From the NCBI GenBank assembly GCA_963210315.1, contig OY723248.1:2186727-2250726 (forward strand): a DNA stretch of 64,000 nt, read 5' to 3'. The translations under genes were made by a program, and so were the position numbers. Positions 20,941-31,835 of the stretch are shown here, piece by piece; position 1 is the stretch's first letter; every line of letters starts with the position of its first letter. The notes beneath the pieces were generated by a model. That model was given only the letters and a program-made list of their open reading frames with translations. It was not told the DNA's origin and ran no database searches. Source of the DNA: Rhynchopus euleeides. Taxonomy: Eukaryota > Euglenozoa > Diplonemea > Diplonemida > Diplonemidae.

Positions 20941-23293
20941 TGTGTGTGTGTGTGTGTGTGTTTTGTGCGCCACCAGCTTGTCTTCTCCTCGCATGACTTC
21001 CGTGAATGATCCTGCACGAAAGCCCCACTATCCCCCCGCCCTCTCCTGGCTGCATTTTCAGCTTTTGACGGAACGAGTGTTGAGACCCACGCACAGGCAG
21101 CTGTATTCATTTCAGTTTGGCTCTGTACGCACAACCTCGGCTCCTCGGGCATCACTTAACAGTAGAATAGACTCAGCAGAAGAGTGAAGAAGCATCCTTC
21201 CCTGAAAACAGCAGTGTGCATAAATCCCTCTCTGCTGTGCTGCGCTTATAGAAGCCCAGGGTAGTAGTTGCCCTTTGTGCCCTCCTGTGTTGGGGGAGCG
21301 CGTGTTGGGGGACATACCCGGATCTTCTTCCCCCCCCCCCCCCCGCCCACCCACCCACCCACACGGTTCGTTCCAAATGCAGCACAGTGCAGCTCACTCC
21401 CCGCCAGGGGACATTGCTCCTGCGCAGCAAAGCACAGCACAGCAGGGCGCCATCCCCTGTAGGTCTGGCTGGTGGCACGGCAAACTGCATCTGCGGCTTG
21501 TTCGTTGCGTGTCAGTTTGCTTGCGGAATCAGTAATTTCCTCCCCACACCCCCACCCCCCACCCCCCAGCAACACAACTTAGCACCCAACCCCCAACCCT
21601 GCTGCGAAAAATGCCCCCTGCGAAGCGAATTTTTGAATGAAAAAAGAAAACCGCCACAGAGCCCCCCCCCCCCCCCCCGGATCTGTTTTTGGTGTCTCTC
21701 TTTTATTTTTGATTTATTTTTCCTCCATAACACAACCAACCAACCAACCAAACCCCCCATCCTCCTGCCTCCACCTCCACCCACACACCCACCCCTTGAA
21801 CCGGTGTCGGTACCCCGAAGGGCACGGCATTGTGGGTTGCGATTTTCACAGCACACCAACCGAGACATCTCACAGCAACCCAACGAAGGAGCAGATGCGC
21901 GGGCATTCACGGCACGGCGGATAGTCGCACTTTAGCAGAGGAGAGAGTGGGTGAGCGTTGGAGACACAGAGGGAGAGGGAATCGGTGGATGTTGTGGGTC
22001 TTGGGATCGTGGATGGAGGGCGGTGTGTGGGCAGCCCCCGATGGGGGAGGGTACCCTGCACTTTAAGCATGAGGGAGAGACAGGGAGATGGAGGCTAGCG
22101 TGCCTGTTTGCTTTGGTTGGCGCTTCAGAGGAGCAGCACGCCAAGCGGCACGATAGCTGTCAAGTGTTTTAGAGAGAGAAAGAGGTGGTGGTCTTCGCTG
22201 TCGGCAACTTTTCGCAGCGGAAGGGACCCCCCCCCCAGGAGATATATAGTATAGGACAGGGTGCGGGTATCTTCGGTTCCGGGGGATATTCACACATAAA
22301 GCATACGAGGGAGACAAAGAGATACAGAGAGAGAAGAGATCTGCCTGGTGGTTGTTTGTGTGAGAGAGAGGGGGGGGGGGTTCTGGATGCGGAGCTGCCC
22401 CCCCCCGCCTCCCCTGCTTCCTTCTGCTTACGCAGGTGTAACAGAAGCAGGGGGGGGTGGGAAAAAACCATTGGCTCCCATGAAGGTGATCTTTGCAAAG
22501 CCGAGGCCTGGTGTTCTGCTGCTCCTTTTTTCAAAAGGGAGAGGTCAGGCAAGGAAGGGTGTAGGTAGTGGGGCACCACCAGACTTCGCTCCGTGCAAAC
22601 CGCACTCAACAAATCGGCTTACGTGTTGTGTGTGTGTGTAGTGATAGTGGTTTTAAGTGGGTAACCCTGCGCGGATCTGTGCCCACTCCCCGCCCACCCC
22701 TACGTCACAGCGGTGTGTGTGTGTGGCAGTGGAGGGGGGGGGGGGGTCGCGTCAAGATCAGGCTGCTTGGTTTGATCTCCACGACAGTACATTATTCAAA
22801 GTGTGTTTTGTTGTTGTTCTCAGCTGCGCCTCACGACAGACCGCGCAGATTGAACACCGGGTCACACCAGGTCACACCCGAGGGGATCCCCCCGCACATC
22901 TTGGTTGCTGAACCGGGGAGGTTTTGGTGTCCGGCTGGCGACATGTGCGGGCTCCTCACAAGGGCAAGCTCTTCAACGGAATGTCTTGTGCAGCGTGACG
23001 TTGCCAACACCTCGTCCTTTTCTTGATGTAATCAGCTGGCCAGCGTGAGAGAAGGCGAGAGAGGTCGGTGGGAGGACTTAAGTAAACAGGCGAGACGAGG
23101 CCCCCCACCCCCTTCCACCCCATGCGCCCTCCCCTTGTGTCGTGGAACAGTCACTCGCTTCTACATTACATGCGTCTGTTGCATCGCGTGCATGTGTTTG
23201 ATTGTCCAACTGAGACAGTGCCACCCTCCCACACAGCACGCATGGCAGAGAAGCAGCACACTGTGCGGGGGTGCCTTGAGGTTGCAGGGAGTG
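20941..23293. other. Intergenic, no gene recognised
   Basis: About 2.35 kb with a GT tract at the left edge, C-runs near 21331 and 21661, G-runs near 22370 and 22737, and one dispersed ~55-base repeat at 22583-22640. The last few hundred bases contain an AG (GGTTGCAG|GG) just before the next start codon, possibly a 3' splice site of a leader intron. Confidence 0.45.
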
Positions 23294-24433
23294 ATGGATG
23301 TGTCTGTGCGGCATGTGGACAGCGGGCGGAGCTGTGTCGTCGGTGTTCCGGAATGCGGGACTGTGCTCAGCCTGAAGGCGGATGCGCTCAAAGAGATGTT
23401 CGCGGGTTCCATCAACGCAGACTGCGAGGCTGCAAGGCTCGCGGCACGCGTCGAAGGGTGTGAGGAGGACCTGGACGATGCGGAGCGTGTTGCAAACACG
23501 GGTCTGGAGGATGGGGGTGGTGTGCATCTGGTGTCGCGCTGGCCCAACGTCAAGGCACCGGCTGTCTACACCAGTGGACATGGCGAGGCTGTTGACCGCA
23601 TGGCACTGTCGAGGTGTGGCACGCTGTGTTCAGTCGGGTACTCTCAAGGGCACATCACTGTGTTTGACACCAGGACTGCTGACGAGGTGGTGGTCCTCAC
23701 ACATGGGGATCAGCAACCCATTTTGTGCCTTGCGTTCTCCGTCTGTGGGAGGTGGCTGGCAACATGCTCCGTGAATGGCACCATCTGCGTGTGGCTGACA
23801 GCAACGTGGGAACAGGTGTGGTGTCTGGAGGAGCACGCCACGGCAGTGTGCAGTGCTGCTTGGACACACGGTGGACGCCTCGTGTCAGGTGACGAAGGTG
23901 GGATGGCGCGTGTGTGGGACTTGGAGGGCACACCAAGTGCCACAATGCTGGATAGGCACAGCGATACTATTTATGGAATTGCAGTGTCAACTACGAGGAT
24001 CTTCACCGGGTCATTTGACACGACCATCTGTGTGTATGACATCAGCACCCTCACCCGCACTGACACCCTGTGCGAGCACACAGATGATGTGTTCACCGTC
24101 GCCCTGACCAACGACGAACAGCACCTGGTGTCGTGCTCTGCAGACAACTCTTTGAAGGTGTGGTGCACAGCCACCCTCACCTGCATCCGTACTGTGGTCC
24201 TCCCTGACACCCCATTCCTGCTTGCCGTGTCGCAGCCAGGTGATGTTGTGGCTGTGTATTTCGAGCTTCACATCAAGTTGTTCAGCCTCAGTACCTTGCA
24301 GTGCTTTGGGCACGTGGAGGCACATGGCGAAGGTGTTGCACTCAGCCCGTGCGGGAGGTGGGTCTTCACATCAAACAGTCGTTCTGTGAATGTGTGTGCT
24401 GTGTGTGACGTTCCACGTGAGGGTAGCACTTAG
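23294..24433 (+). CDS. Ubiquitin-like / WD40-repeat protein, tandem copy 1
   Basis: Single exon, 379 aa. The start at 23294 is chosen because homology to the next gene begins exactly at this ATG; earlier in-frame sequence is not conserved. Residues 1-~80 look like a ubiquitin-like fold: a first strand MDVSVRHVDSG, TVLSLKADALKEMF, then EGCEEDLDDAERV..TGLEDGGGVHLVSR, matching the G..L.D...G.....VHLV.R end of ubiquitin (inference from pattern only). Residues ~85-375 are WD40 blades with repeated LSRCGTLCSVG, FSVCGRWLATCS..GTICVW, THGGRLVSGD and NDEQHLVSCSADNSLKVW. No catalytic function implied; WD40 propellers act as scaffolds. The first ~400 bases are almost identical in DNA to the next gene while the rest has diverged. 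Confidence 0.9.
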   Translation: MDVSVRHVDSGRSCVVGVPECGTVLSLKADALKEMFAGSINADCEAARLAARVEGCEEDLDDAERVANTGLEDGGGVHLVSRWPNVKAPAVYTSGHGEAVDRMALSRCGTLCSVGYSQGHITVFDTRTADEVVVLTHGDQQPILCLAFSVCGRWLATCSVNGTICVWLTATWEQVWCLEEHATAVCSAAWTHGGRLVSGDEGGMARVWDLEGTPSATMLDRHSDTIYGIAVSTTRIFTGSFDTTICVYDISTLTRTDTLCEHTDDVFTVALTNDEQHLVSCSADNSLKVWCTATLTCIRTVVLPDTPFLLAVSQPGDVVAVYFELHIKLFSLSTLQCFGHVEAHGEGVALSPCGRWVFTSNSRSVNVCAVCDVPREGST

Positions 24434-24803
24434 GCAACCCCTTCTGCTTCCGTGCTTGCGGTGTCCTGCCTTGCTCATTGCCCCAACACAGCACCTCCTG
24501 ACCCTACTGTTTGGGCAGCGTGCACCCCATCTGAGGTGCGACTGCTCAGGATGATCAGTGCTTCCAGACAGCTTCCCATCCACGCTACCCCTTGCACTGC
24601 CGTGCCTGTCTTGCTGGTTCCCCTGTTGTGTGAAGGTACCCACCAACACCATGTCAGGAGAGCACGTCTGTGCCTGAGCACCGTGCAGTTGCCGGGGAGG
24701 GGTAGAGACGCTTTGTACCAAGCAGAGGTGGGCCGCCCGGGCCACGCCGCTTCAACTACCCCACAAAAAGTGTAGTCTGGCGGGGTGGGAGACCGCCGGG
24801 GGC
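24434..24803. other. Spacer between tandem WD40 genes
   Basis: 370 bases; no gene, and no strong similarity to the region upstream of the first copy. The duplication therefore seems to start at the ATG. Confidence 0.5.
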
Positions 24804-25934
24804 ATGATGGATGTGTCTGTGCGGCATGTGGACAGCGGGCGGAGCTGTGTCGTCGGTGTTTCGGAATGCGGGACTGTGCTCAGCCTGAAGGCGGATGCGC
24901 TCAAAGAGATGTTCGCGGGTTCCATCAACGCAGACTGCGAGGCTGCAAGGCTCGCGGCACGCATCGAAGGGTGTGAGGAGGACCTGGACGATGCGGAGCG
25001 TGTTGCAAACACGGGTCTGGAGGATGGGGGTGGTGTGCATCTGGTGTCGCGCTGGCCCAACGTCAAGGCACCGGCTGTCTACAGCAGTGGGCATGGCGAA
25101 GCTGTCCGCTGCATGGCACTGTCGAGGTGTGGCACGCTGTGTTCAGTCGGGGACTCTCAAGGGAACATCACTGTGTTTGACACCAGGACTGCTGATGTGG
25201 TGGCGTCCCTCGCACACGGAGGGGATGCTGTTTGGTGCACCGCGTTCTCCGTCTGTGGGACGTGGCTGGCGACAGGCTCTAAGGACGGCACCATCCGCAT
25301 ATGGCGGACAGCAACGTATGAAAAAGTGTGGCGTCTGGATGAGCACGACACAAACGTGTATACTGCAGCGTGGACACACTGTGGACGTCTCGTGTCGGGT
25401 GACCAGCATGGGACGGTGCTTGTGTGGGATTTGGAGGGCGCACCGACCGTCACAGAGCTGGACAGTGACAGTCTTTACGGGCTTGCAGTGTCAACTACGA
25501 GGATCTTCGTCACGGCATGGGACAGCAGCTTCCGTGTGTATGACATCAACACCCTCACCCGCATCGGCACGCTGAATGGGCATACAGCATCTCTGAGCTA
25601 TGCCCTGACCAACGACGAGCAGCACCTGGTGTCGTGCTCTGGAGAGAACAGTCTGAAGGTGTGGTGCACAGCTACCCTCGGCTGCATCCGCACTGTGACC
25701 CTCTCCACTTATCCCTATGACGTTGCCGTGTCGCAGCCAGGCGATGTTGTGGCTGTGTCATTTTCCAATCGCACCGAGCTCTTCAACCTCAGCACCTTGC
25801 AGTGCCTAGGACAACTGGAATCAGAGGGCTCCTGTGTCGCACTCAGCCTCTGCGGGAGGTGGGTCTTCACATCAAACGGTACTTCTATTCGTGTGCGCGC
25901 TGTGTGTGACGTGACGCACGAGGGCAGCACTTAA
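24804..25934 (+). CDS. Ubiquitin-like / WD40-repeat protein, tandem copy 2
   Basis: Single exon of 376 aa opening with two consecutive ATGs (24804, 24807; homology starts at the second). Same architecture as the gene 370 bases upstream: N-terminal ubiquitin-like segment (TGLEDGGGVHLVSRWPNVKA) followed by WD40 blades with FSVCGTWLATGSKDGTIRIW, THCGRLVSGDQHGTVLVWDL and NDEQHLVSCSGENSLKVW. Ends in the shared tail LCGRWVFTSN...VTHEGST. It differs from copy 1 mainly in blades 2-6. A broken third member is at 30739-31835, so this is a locally expanding family. Confidence 0.9.
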   Translation: MMDVSVRHVDSGRSCVVGVSECGTVLSLKADALKEMFAGSINADCEAARLAARIEGCEEDLDDAERVANTGLEDGGGVHLVSRWPNVKAPAVYSSGHGEAVRCMALSRCGTLCSVGDSQGNITVFDTRTADVVASLAHGGDAVWCTAFSVCGTWLATGSKDGTIRIWRTATYEKVWRLDEHDTNVYTAAWTHCGRLVSGDQHGTVLVWDLEGAPTVTELDSDSLYGLAVSTTRIFVTAWDSSFRVYDINTLTRIGTLNGHTASLSYALTNDEQHLVSCSGENSLKVWCTATLGCIRTVTLSTYPYDVAVSQPGDVVAVSFSNRTELFNLSTLQCLGQLESEGSCVALSLCGRWVFTSNGTSIRVRAVCDVTHEGST

Positions 25935-26403
25935 TCACCGCCCCCTTCTGCTTCCGCGCTTGCCCGCCGCAACTGCGTTGCCCCTTGCCTCCTCAGCACC
26001 TCCTGACCCTGCTGGTCAGAGGCAACACTCTGCCGAAATGCGACTTCCCAGGACGACCCCCCCCCCCCTTTAACACCGCCAAACAACACAACCCCTGCAT
26101 CCGCCTTGGTGGCTTCTTTTTCCTGAACACAAGCGACTCGAGGGAACGTGCGGGCGTCTCACGCTTCTGAGGGGCTTGCTTTTTCTTTCACTCTCGACAA
26201 CCAAAACCCCTTTAACGCTGAACTGCCGAACACAGCACAACCCTGCACCGCATTGCTCCGAGGGTGCAGGGAGGGCACGCTGTTCTCCTCCCCCCGGAAA
26301 CCCCACCACCCGCCCCCCTCTGCAGCATTACAGTTGTGTGTCGGGAGGAGGCTATCCGCACGCGACCTTCTTCCACCACCCCACCCTCACCGCCTCTTAC
26401 ACG
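25935..26403. other. Intergenic, no gene seen
   Basis: 469 bases upstream of the EF-hand gene, with a C-run near 26057 and a long upstream open frame but no credible ATG before 26404. Confidence 0.5.
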
Positions 26404-28349
26404 ATGTCGCGGCAGTGGCTGGAGGATCCGGTGATGCGGAAGATAAAGCACGCAGCAATGCGTCGGGGCAACAACGGGATCCGCGAGTTCACGCAGTCGT
26501 TCCGCAACATGGATCGCAACGGGAACGACAAGCTCTGTGCAGTGGAGCTGCGTGAAGGCCTTGCTGGGTGGGGTGTCAGCATGACAGAGCGTGAGCTTAA
26601 CTACATCATGGTGGCGTTCGACAAGGATGGGGACAAGCAGCTGTCTCTGAAGGAGTTCCTCGAAGGGCTCCGCATCGCGATGAACCCACGTCGGAAGAAT
26701 GTCGTGAAGAAGGCGTTCCTCGCACTCGACAGAGACGGGAGCGGGTTTATTGACATCCACGAACTCCGGGCACGCTTCATGTCCTCCACAAACCCTGCTG
26801 TGCTCAGCGGGGAGAAGACGGAGGACCAGGTGACCCAGGACTTCCTCGAAAACTTCGACGACGCAACGAACCCCGATGGGCTTATCAGCCAGGAGGAGTT
26901 CGAGGCGTATTATGCAGGGTATGTCTGTATCTGTTCTGGGGTTGTGAATGTAAGGAAAACGCAGGTCCATTGTATATTTGTAGGTCGTTGGTTTTCCCGG
27001 AGAGGACAAAACGCGCACACGCCCCACCGCCCCGCACGCCACAGGGTGAGCCAGAATGTGGAGAACGATGACTACTTCGAGATGATGGTCTCAGAGTCCT
27101 TCGGTCTCGAGGACCCAGCCCGCCCACGGTTTGCGCCAGGCGGCCCCCCGGAGCATGACGTATGTGATGTGGCGTCGCACGGGGGTTCGGAGTGGCTCCC
27201 CATGCCCCAATGGTCCCACCCCCTCACAGGCGCACGGCTTCCCGACCCACCCAGACCTGCCGGTGACTGCGGAGGAAGTGTTTGCGCGTCCGGAGCGTGC
27301 GCTGAACGACCGCGACTACAACACAACACACATGCAGGGGGGCAGGGCCCCCGACCCGGATGTGACGAACAAGTACCTCCCACACACCTGGGAGACAACG
27401 CAGCGCGCAGACTTCGGCTTCTATGAGAAGAGTTTGCGTGAGCTTGCAGCACCCGCAAGGCCTGTGGGCGAGCCGGATCTGGCGCAGGCGCCAACAGGCA
27501 ACCCTGTGATTGACAGGATCCGCGCAAAAATTCTGAAGCGCGCAGGGAAGCGTGGCTTCCGTGGGATTGCCCGCGTCCTGCGCATTATGGATGACAACGG
27601 CAACAAGAAGGTGTGCATGGGTGGCTCTTTAGGTTTACATGCGATTTCTAGTTGAATGTCTTGTGCAAGGCTTTTGTGATGTCCAACGTCACCATCACCG
27701 CCACCACGTACAGCTGTCGCGGGAGGAGCTGAAGGAGGGGCTGCAGGTGTACCAGGTCCCTGTGACCATGCAGGAGCTGCAGATGGTGTTCCAGTTCTTC
27801 GACAGGAACGGGGATGGGAATGTCAGTGTGACGGAGTTCCTTCGTGGGGTGCGTGGGCCGATGGTCAACGCCCGCAGAATGGAGCTTGTCAAGATGGCCT
27901 TCGCCCGCCTGGACAAGGACGGGTCGGGGCATGTTCCCTTCAACGAGCTGGCAGCCTCGTACGACGTGTACAAACACCCTGCAGTGATGTCGAAGGAGAT
28001 GACCCCAGAGCAGGTCATGCAGGAGTTCATCGAAGACTGGGACCGCAACTGCGACGGGACCGTCACGCTGACAGAGTTCATCGACTACTACGGCGACCTG
28101 TCTGCAGGCATCGACAGCGATGTCTACTTTGAGCTGATGATCCGCAACGCATGGCACATCTCCGGCGGGACGGGCGTCGCCGCAAACACCACGTGCCGCA
28201 GGGTGCTTGTCACCTTCATGTCCGGCAAGCAGGAGGTCAAGGAGATCAAAGACGACCTCGGCATCCGTGCCGACGACATTCCGCGCATGCTGCGCGCACT
28301 CAACAAGCAGGGCGTCACAGACATCAAGCACATCGAGCTGCACCACTAA
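26404..28349 (+). CDS. Calcyphosin-like protein with two four-EF-hand modules
   Basis: Exons 26404-26918, 27045-27159, 27230-27610 and 27714-28349 (TAA) give 548 aa. Introns start GTATGT, GTATGT and GTGTGC. Two modules resemble calcyphosin/CAPSL, each with four EF-hands. Module 1 loops: DRNGNDKLCAVE, DKDGDKQLSLKE, DRDGSGFIDIHE and a looser DATNPDGLISQEE, then YYAGVSQNVENDDYFEMM. Module 2 loops: DDNGNKKLSREE (split by intron 3), DRNGDGNVSVTE, DKDGSGHVPFNE, DRNCDGTVTLTE, then YYGDLSAGIDSDVYFELM. The linker carries Pro-rich sequence and YEKSLREL. The tail ends CRRVLVTF...LRALNKQGVTDIKHIELHH, a C-terminal extension that I recall from flagellar EF-hand proteins (inference). Calcium sensor, possibly axonemal. 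Confidence 0.93.
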
Positions 28350-28812
28350 GCAGCCGTCATGTGTATCCGAGTGTCCCGTGTGGGCGGGATCACCTTGTGC
28401 TGGGTTATATGTTTTGGCTTTCTTTGCGTGACTGCTGTCTTTGCCCTTCGATATTTCCATATTTCTGCCGGGTGTGTGTTGTCCCTGGGTCCTGCGTGCC
28501 TCCGTCCAACGGTGCATTTACACGAGCAACCGACGCCGTTGGTCGCCGAGACAGCAATGCGCTGCGGAACCATAAGGACGAACCTGCTCGGGGTTCAGTA
28601 TGTATGCGGCGTGCAGCGCAGAACCGGAATAACCATGCGCCACCACCCCCACCCACCCACCCCACCCGTTACCCACCTTGTTCAGCGCACTGCCGGCCGC
28701 ACAAGCGGCAACTGCCAGTCGCACCGCAGCGAACTCTGCTGCACCCCCTACCACCGCCACGCACCCCTCCTCTGCACCAGCCCGCCAATGCCCTTCTGTG
28801 GGTGCGGGTGTG
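28350..28812. other. Intergenic, no gene seen
   Basis: 463 bases between the EF-hand and F-box genes. The F-box frame is open upstream but its start there would be TTG. Confidence 0.5.
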
Positions 28813-30255
28813 ATGGCACAGCCTCTGCCCGGGGATCTTGTTGAGGAGTGTGTCCGCTACCTGACCGCTGTGGAGTGCCTGCCACTGCGCGCGGTGTGCA
28901 CATCATGGCAGCGCTGCGTCGACACCGCACTCCACAGCGAGATCGGGTGGGTGCTGCGCCGCAAGGAGGTCGACGCAGACGTTGTCCCCGACGTGGTCCC
29001 GCTGCACCTCTTTGTGGACCCCAGGCAGGCGCAGTGTGCGCAGCTCACCGTGCAGACGGATGACGCACACATCGGGGTCAGGGGCGCCCACCCCTTCGCA
29101 CCCATCCACCAAGACGCCTACTGGTGGAGCGTCGCAGGGCGCCTGCTGTTCCAGATCACGCTGCACCCCTGCCACCCACCCGCCCTCCTGGTGACACGCC
29201 TCCCCACCACACCGCACAACACCGCCACCGCCACCCCCGCCACACCGCCCCCCTGCGCTGCCGCAGTGATCCCCGACCTAGACCAGCTGTTCCCAAGCGT
29301 GGTGGACAAGCTCATCGACTTCAACATGATGCTCCCCTTTGTCTGCTGGCACCGCTTCCAATGCGCCATCCTCGTGAAGATCGGCGACGTGGTCGCCCGC
29401 ATCGACGGCAGGGGCGTGGGCCCCGACGCCGCCTGCGTGCTGCAAGGCACACCTGGGGAGGACGGGCTGCACAGCAGCACCCAGTCAGACGACCCACCCC
29501 CCAAGCGGCAGCGCTCCCACCCCCCGCAGGTCTTCCAATGCGACGAAGACTCGCTGTCCATCTGGAGCGGGCTGGAGACAGCGTACTATGTCTGCACCGC
29601 ACACCACGTCATCGTCATGAGCGATGTCAAGGCAGCGAAGATCAGCATTTCCAACCCGAGCAGCATCGAGCGCCTCCCTCACCTGCAGTACGGCGTGTCG
29701 CCGCAGGGGGATGTGGTGCTCAGCACCAAGAACATGGCGAAGTGCTCCCAGCTGTGCAGGCACTCCCCTGCAAGCCTGGGCCAGCACGACGTGGTGCTGT
29801 CGTGGCAGATCGAGGAGCTCAACGAGAGAGTGTTGGGGCGTGCCACGCGGGTGCGGCTTTTCCTGATGGATGTGGCTGTGACAGGTGACGGCACTGCGGC
29901 GTGCCTGGTGTGCCCTGCAGGCCACCTGCCTCCCGTGGCGGTGTTTGTCGTGTCGCTGCGCACGTCCTCCCTCCTCGCCTGCATCAACCTCTGCCACGTG
30001 GCGCCCCCGCGCCTCCGGCGCCTAGCAGCAGACGGGCGCAACCCGCACAGCCGCGAGTACAAACCGTTTAACTTCTCTGTTGATGCGCTTGCCCCCCCTG
30101 TGTACGCACTGAAGGTGTCGAAGTGGCGCGGCACGTCCCGCCCCTGCATCACGGTGCTGTTGCCATTGGAGGAGGACCTCGCGACGGCGGTGGCGGAGGG
30201 GCGCCCGCCCGAAGGGAAGGACTACCTGCTGATGCATGTGGTGGCGCAGTCGTGA
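28813..30255 (+). CDS. F-box protein
   Basis: Single exon, 480 aa, ATG at 28813. Residues ~5-50 form an F-box: LPGDLVEECVRYLTAVECL, LRAVCTSWQRCVDTALHSEI, fitting the L..DL...I..YL...D...LR.VC..W pattern that docks to Skp1 in SCF ubiquitin ligases. The remaining ~430 residues are beta-rich with a Pro/Thr/Ala-rich loop around 135-155 and a charged segment near 225-240; I do not recognise a substrate-binding domain. Lies 460 bases after the EF-hand gene on the same strand. Confidence 0.8.
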   Translation: MAQPLPGDLVEECVRYLTAVECLPLRAVCTSWQRCVDTALHSEIGWVLRRKEVDADVVPDVVPLHLFVDPRQAQCAQLTVQTDDAHIGVRGAHPFAPIHQDAYWWSVAGRLLFQITLHPCHPPALLVTRLPTTPHNTATATPATPPPCAAAVIPDLDQLFPSVVDKLIDFNMMLPFVCWHRFQCAILVKIGDVVARIDGRGVGPDAACVLQGTPGEDGLHSSTQSDDPPPKRQRSHPPQVFQCDEDSLSIWSGLETAYYVCTAHHVIVMSDVKAAKISISNPSSIERLPHLQYGVSPQGDVVLSTKNMAKCSQLCRHSPASLGQHDVVLSWQIEELNERVLGRATRVRLFLMDVAVTGDGTAACLVCPAGHLPPVAVFVVSLRTSSLLACINLCHVAPPRLRRLAADGRNPHSREYKPFNFSVDALAPPVYALKVSKWRGTSRPCITVLLPLEEDLATAVAEGRPPEGKDYLLMHVVAQS

Positions 30256-30738
30256 GGCGAAGGGGGCAGAGGTGGTTGGGGTTGTGGCGGTGGGAGGCAG
30301 CTGCCCATCGCAGCAAATGCAGGTTGTGTGCGTCAAAATCCCATTGAATGATTCTGAATTTTTTTCCGCACGCTCATGTAAGCAGAAAGTCACCCACCAC
30401 AGCAAGCATCCAAACGTGCTCTATACACTAATCCCACCATCAGGCTCAAGCCGTGGTCATCATTTCAGGGTTTGTGTAGAAGCGTCGACGCATCAACAAA
30501 CAAAATACAGGCTAAGAGCGGTTGCTGCTGAATGGTGAAGTGACTTTTGGAGGCCTCCTTCGCTGCGTCGCTGTGTTTAAGCTGTTCGCTCTGCAGCCCG
30601 TTCTCATCTTTTCTCACGTTTCTGCACTTCTGAGCGAAGGCCCCAATTGCCCCACCTTGCCACTGATCTGCATTCCTATCATTGCACACTGCACACACCG
30701 CCACATTCTCCAGAAAAGCTGAGCTCGTCGCCAAAGTC
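30256..30738. other. Intergenic containing MITE-like copy 2
   Basis: 483 bases. About 30552-30644 is a relative of the 91-base element at 11775-11865: inverted ends CCTTCGCT at 30557-30564 and AGCGAAGG at 30633-30640 around a TTCTCATCTTTTCTCACG centre. It ends about 95 bases upstream of the broken WD40 copy. Confidence 0.5.
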
Positions 30739-31835
30739 ATGGATGTGGCTGTCCGTCACACTGAGACCGGGGACAGCTGTGTTCGTCAGTGTTCCAGAAG
30801 GCGGGACCGTGCTCAGCCTGAAAGCGGATGCGCTGGAGGATATGTTCCCGGGTTCTAGCAACGCATCCCGTGAGGCTGCAGCGGTGGCAGCACGCATCGA
30901 AGGGTGTGAGGAGGACCTGGACGATGCACAGCGCGTTGGAGACACGGGTCTGGAGGACGGGGGTGCTGTCCAGCTCGTCCCACGCTGGCCCACAGTTGAC
31001 GCTCCCACAGTCTACTCATCTCCGCATGGCGCCTCTGTCTGCATCACACTGTCAAGGTGTGGGACGCTGTGTGCAGTGGGGCACTTCAACGGACACATCA
31101 CTCTGTTTGACACCAGGACTGCTGATGTGGTGGCGGACTTGTCACACCGCAACAAACCTATTCTTTGCACTGCGTTCTCTGTCTGTGGGACGTGGTTGGC
31201 GACGTGCTCTGATGGCTGCACCATCTGCGTGTGGCTGACAGCAACGTGGAAGGAGGTGTGCATGCTGGACCACAGCACCACCGTGTTCAGTGCAGCGTGG
31301 ACACACTGCGGACGTCTGGTGTCGGGTGACTACGACGACGTGCTTGTGTGGGACTTGAAGGGTACACCGAGCGCCACAGTGCTGGAGGGTCACCTCCATG
31401 AGGGTCTTCAGCGGGTCATGGGACTGTGACATCTATGTGTGGGACATCAGCACCCTTACACACACACACACCCTCTCGTATGAGCACACTGAGGGGGTGC
31501 CCACCATCGCCCTGACCAATAACGAGCAGCACCTGGTGTCGTGCACTTTCGAAGGCACCTTCACGGTGTGGTGCACAGCCTCCCTCAGCTGCCTGCGTAC
31601 TGTGCAACTGGACACACCTGTCTCCTCACTTGCTGTGTCACAGCCAGGTGATGTTGTTGCAGTGGTGACTCCGGGCCTTGACGCGACCGCTCTGTACCGC
31701 CTCAGCACAGGAGAGCGTCTGGGTAAGGTGGACTCACAGGGGAGTTGTGTTGCACTCAGCCTCTGCGGGAGGTGGGTCTTCACACCCATGATCGCTTCAG
31801 TCTCTGTGTGCGCCGTGTCTTCCGTTTCGCCCTGA
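30739..31835 (+). pseudogene. Third ubiquitin-like/WD40 copy, frameshifted
   Basis: Homologous from its ATG (MDVAVRHTETGDSC) to its tail (ALSLCGRWVFTP) with the genes at 23294 and 24804, but broken at least twice. A one-base insertion about 50 bases after the ATG shifts the frame (the segment between AGCTGTGT and CTCAGC is 43 bases here, 42 in the sister gene). A deletion of a few tens of bases near 31395, where the sisters encode the ..IYGIAVSTTR.. segment, shifts it again, ending one frame at 31429 and leaving the rest open from 31398 to 31835. Blades in between are well preserved (FSVCGTWLATCSDGCTICVW). Probably a young pseudogene; sequencing error cannot be excluded for the single-base change. 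Confidence 0.8.
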
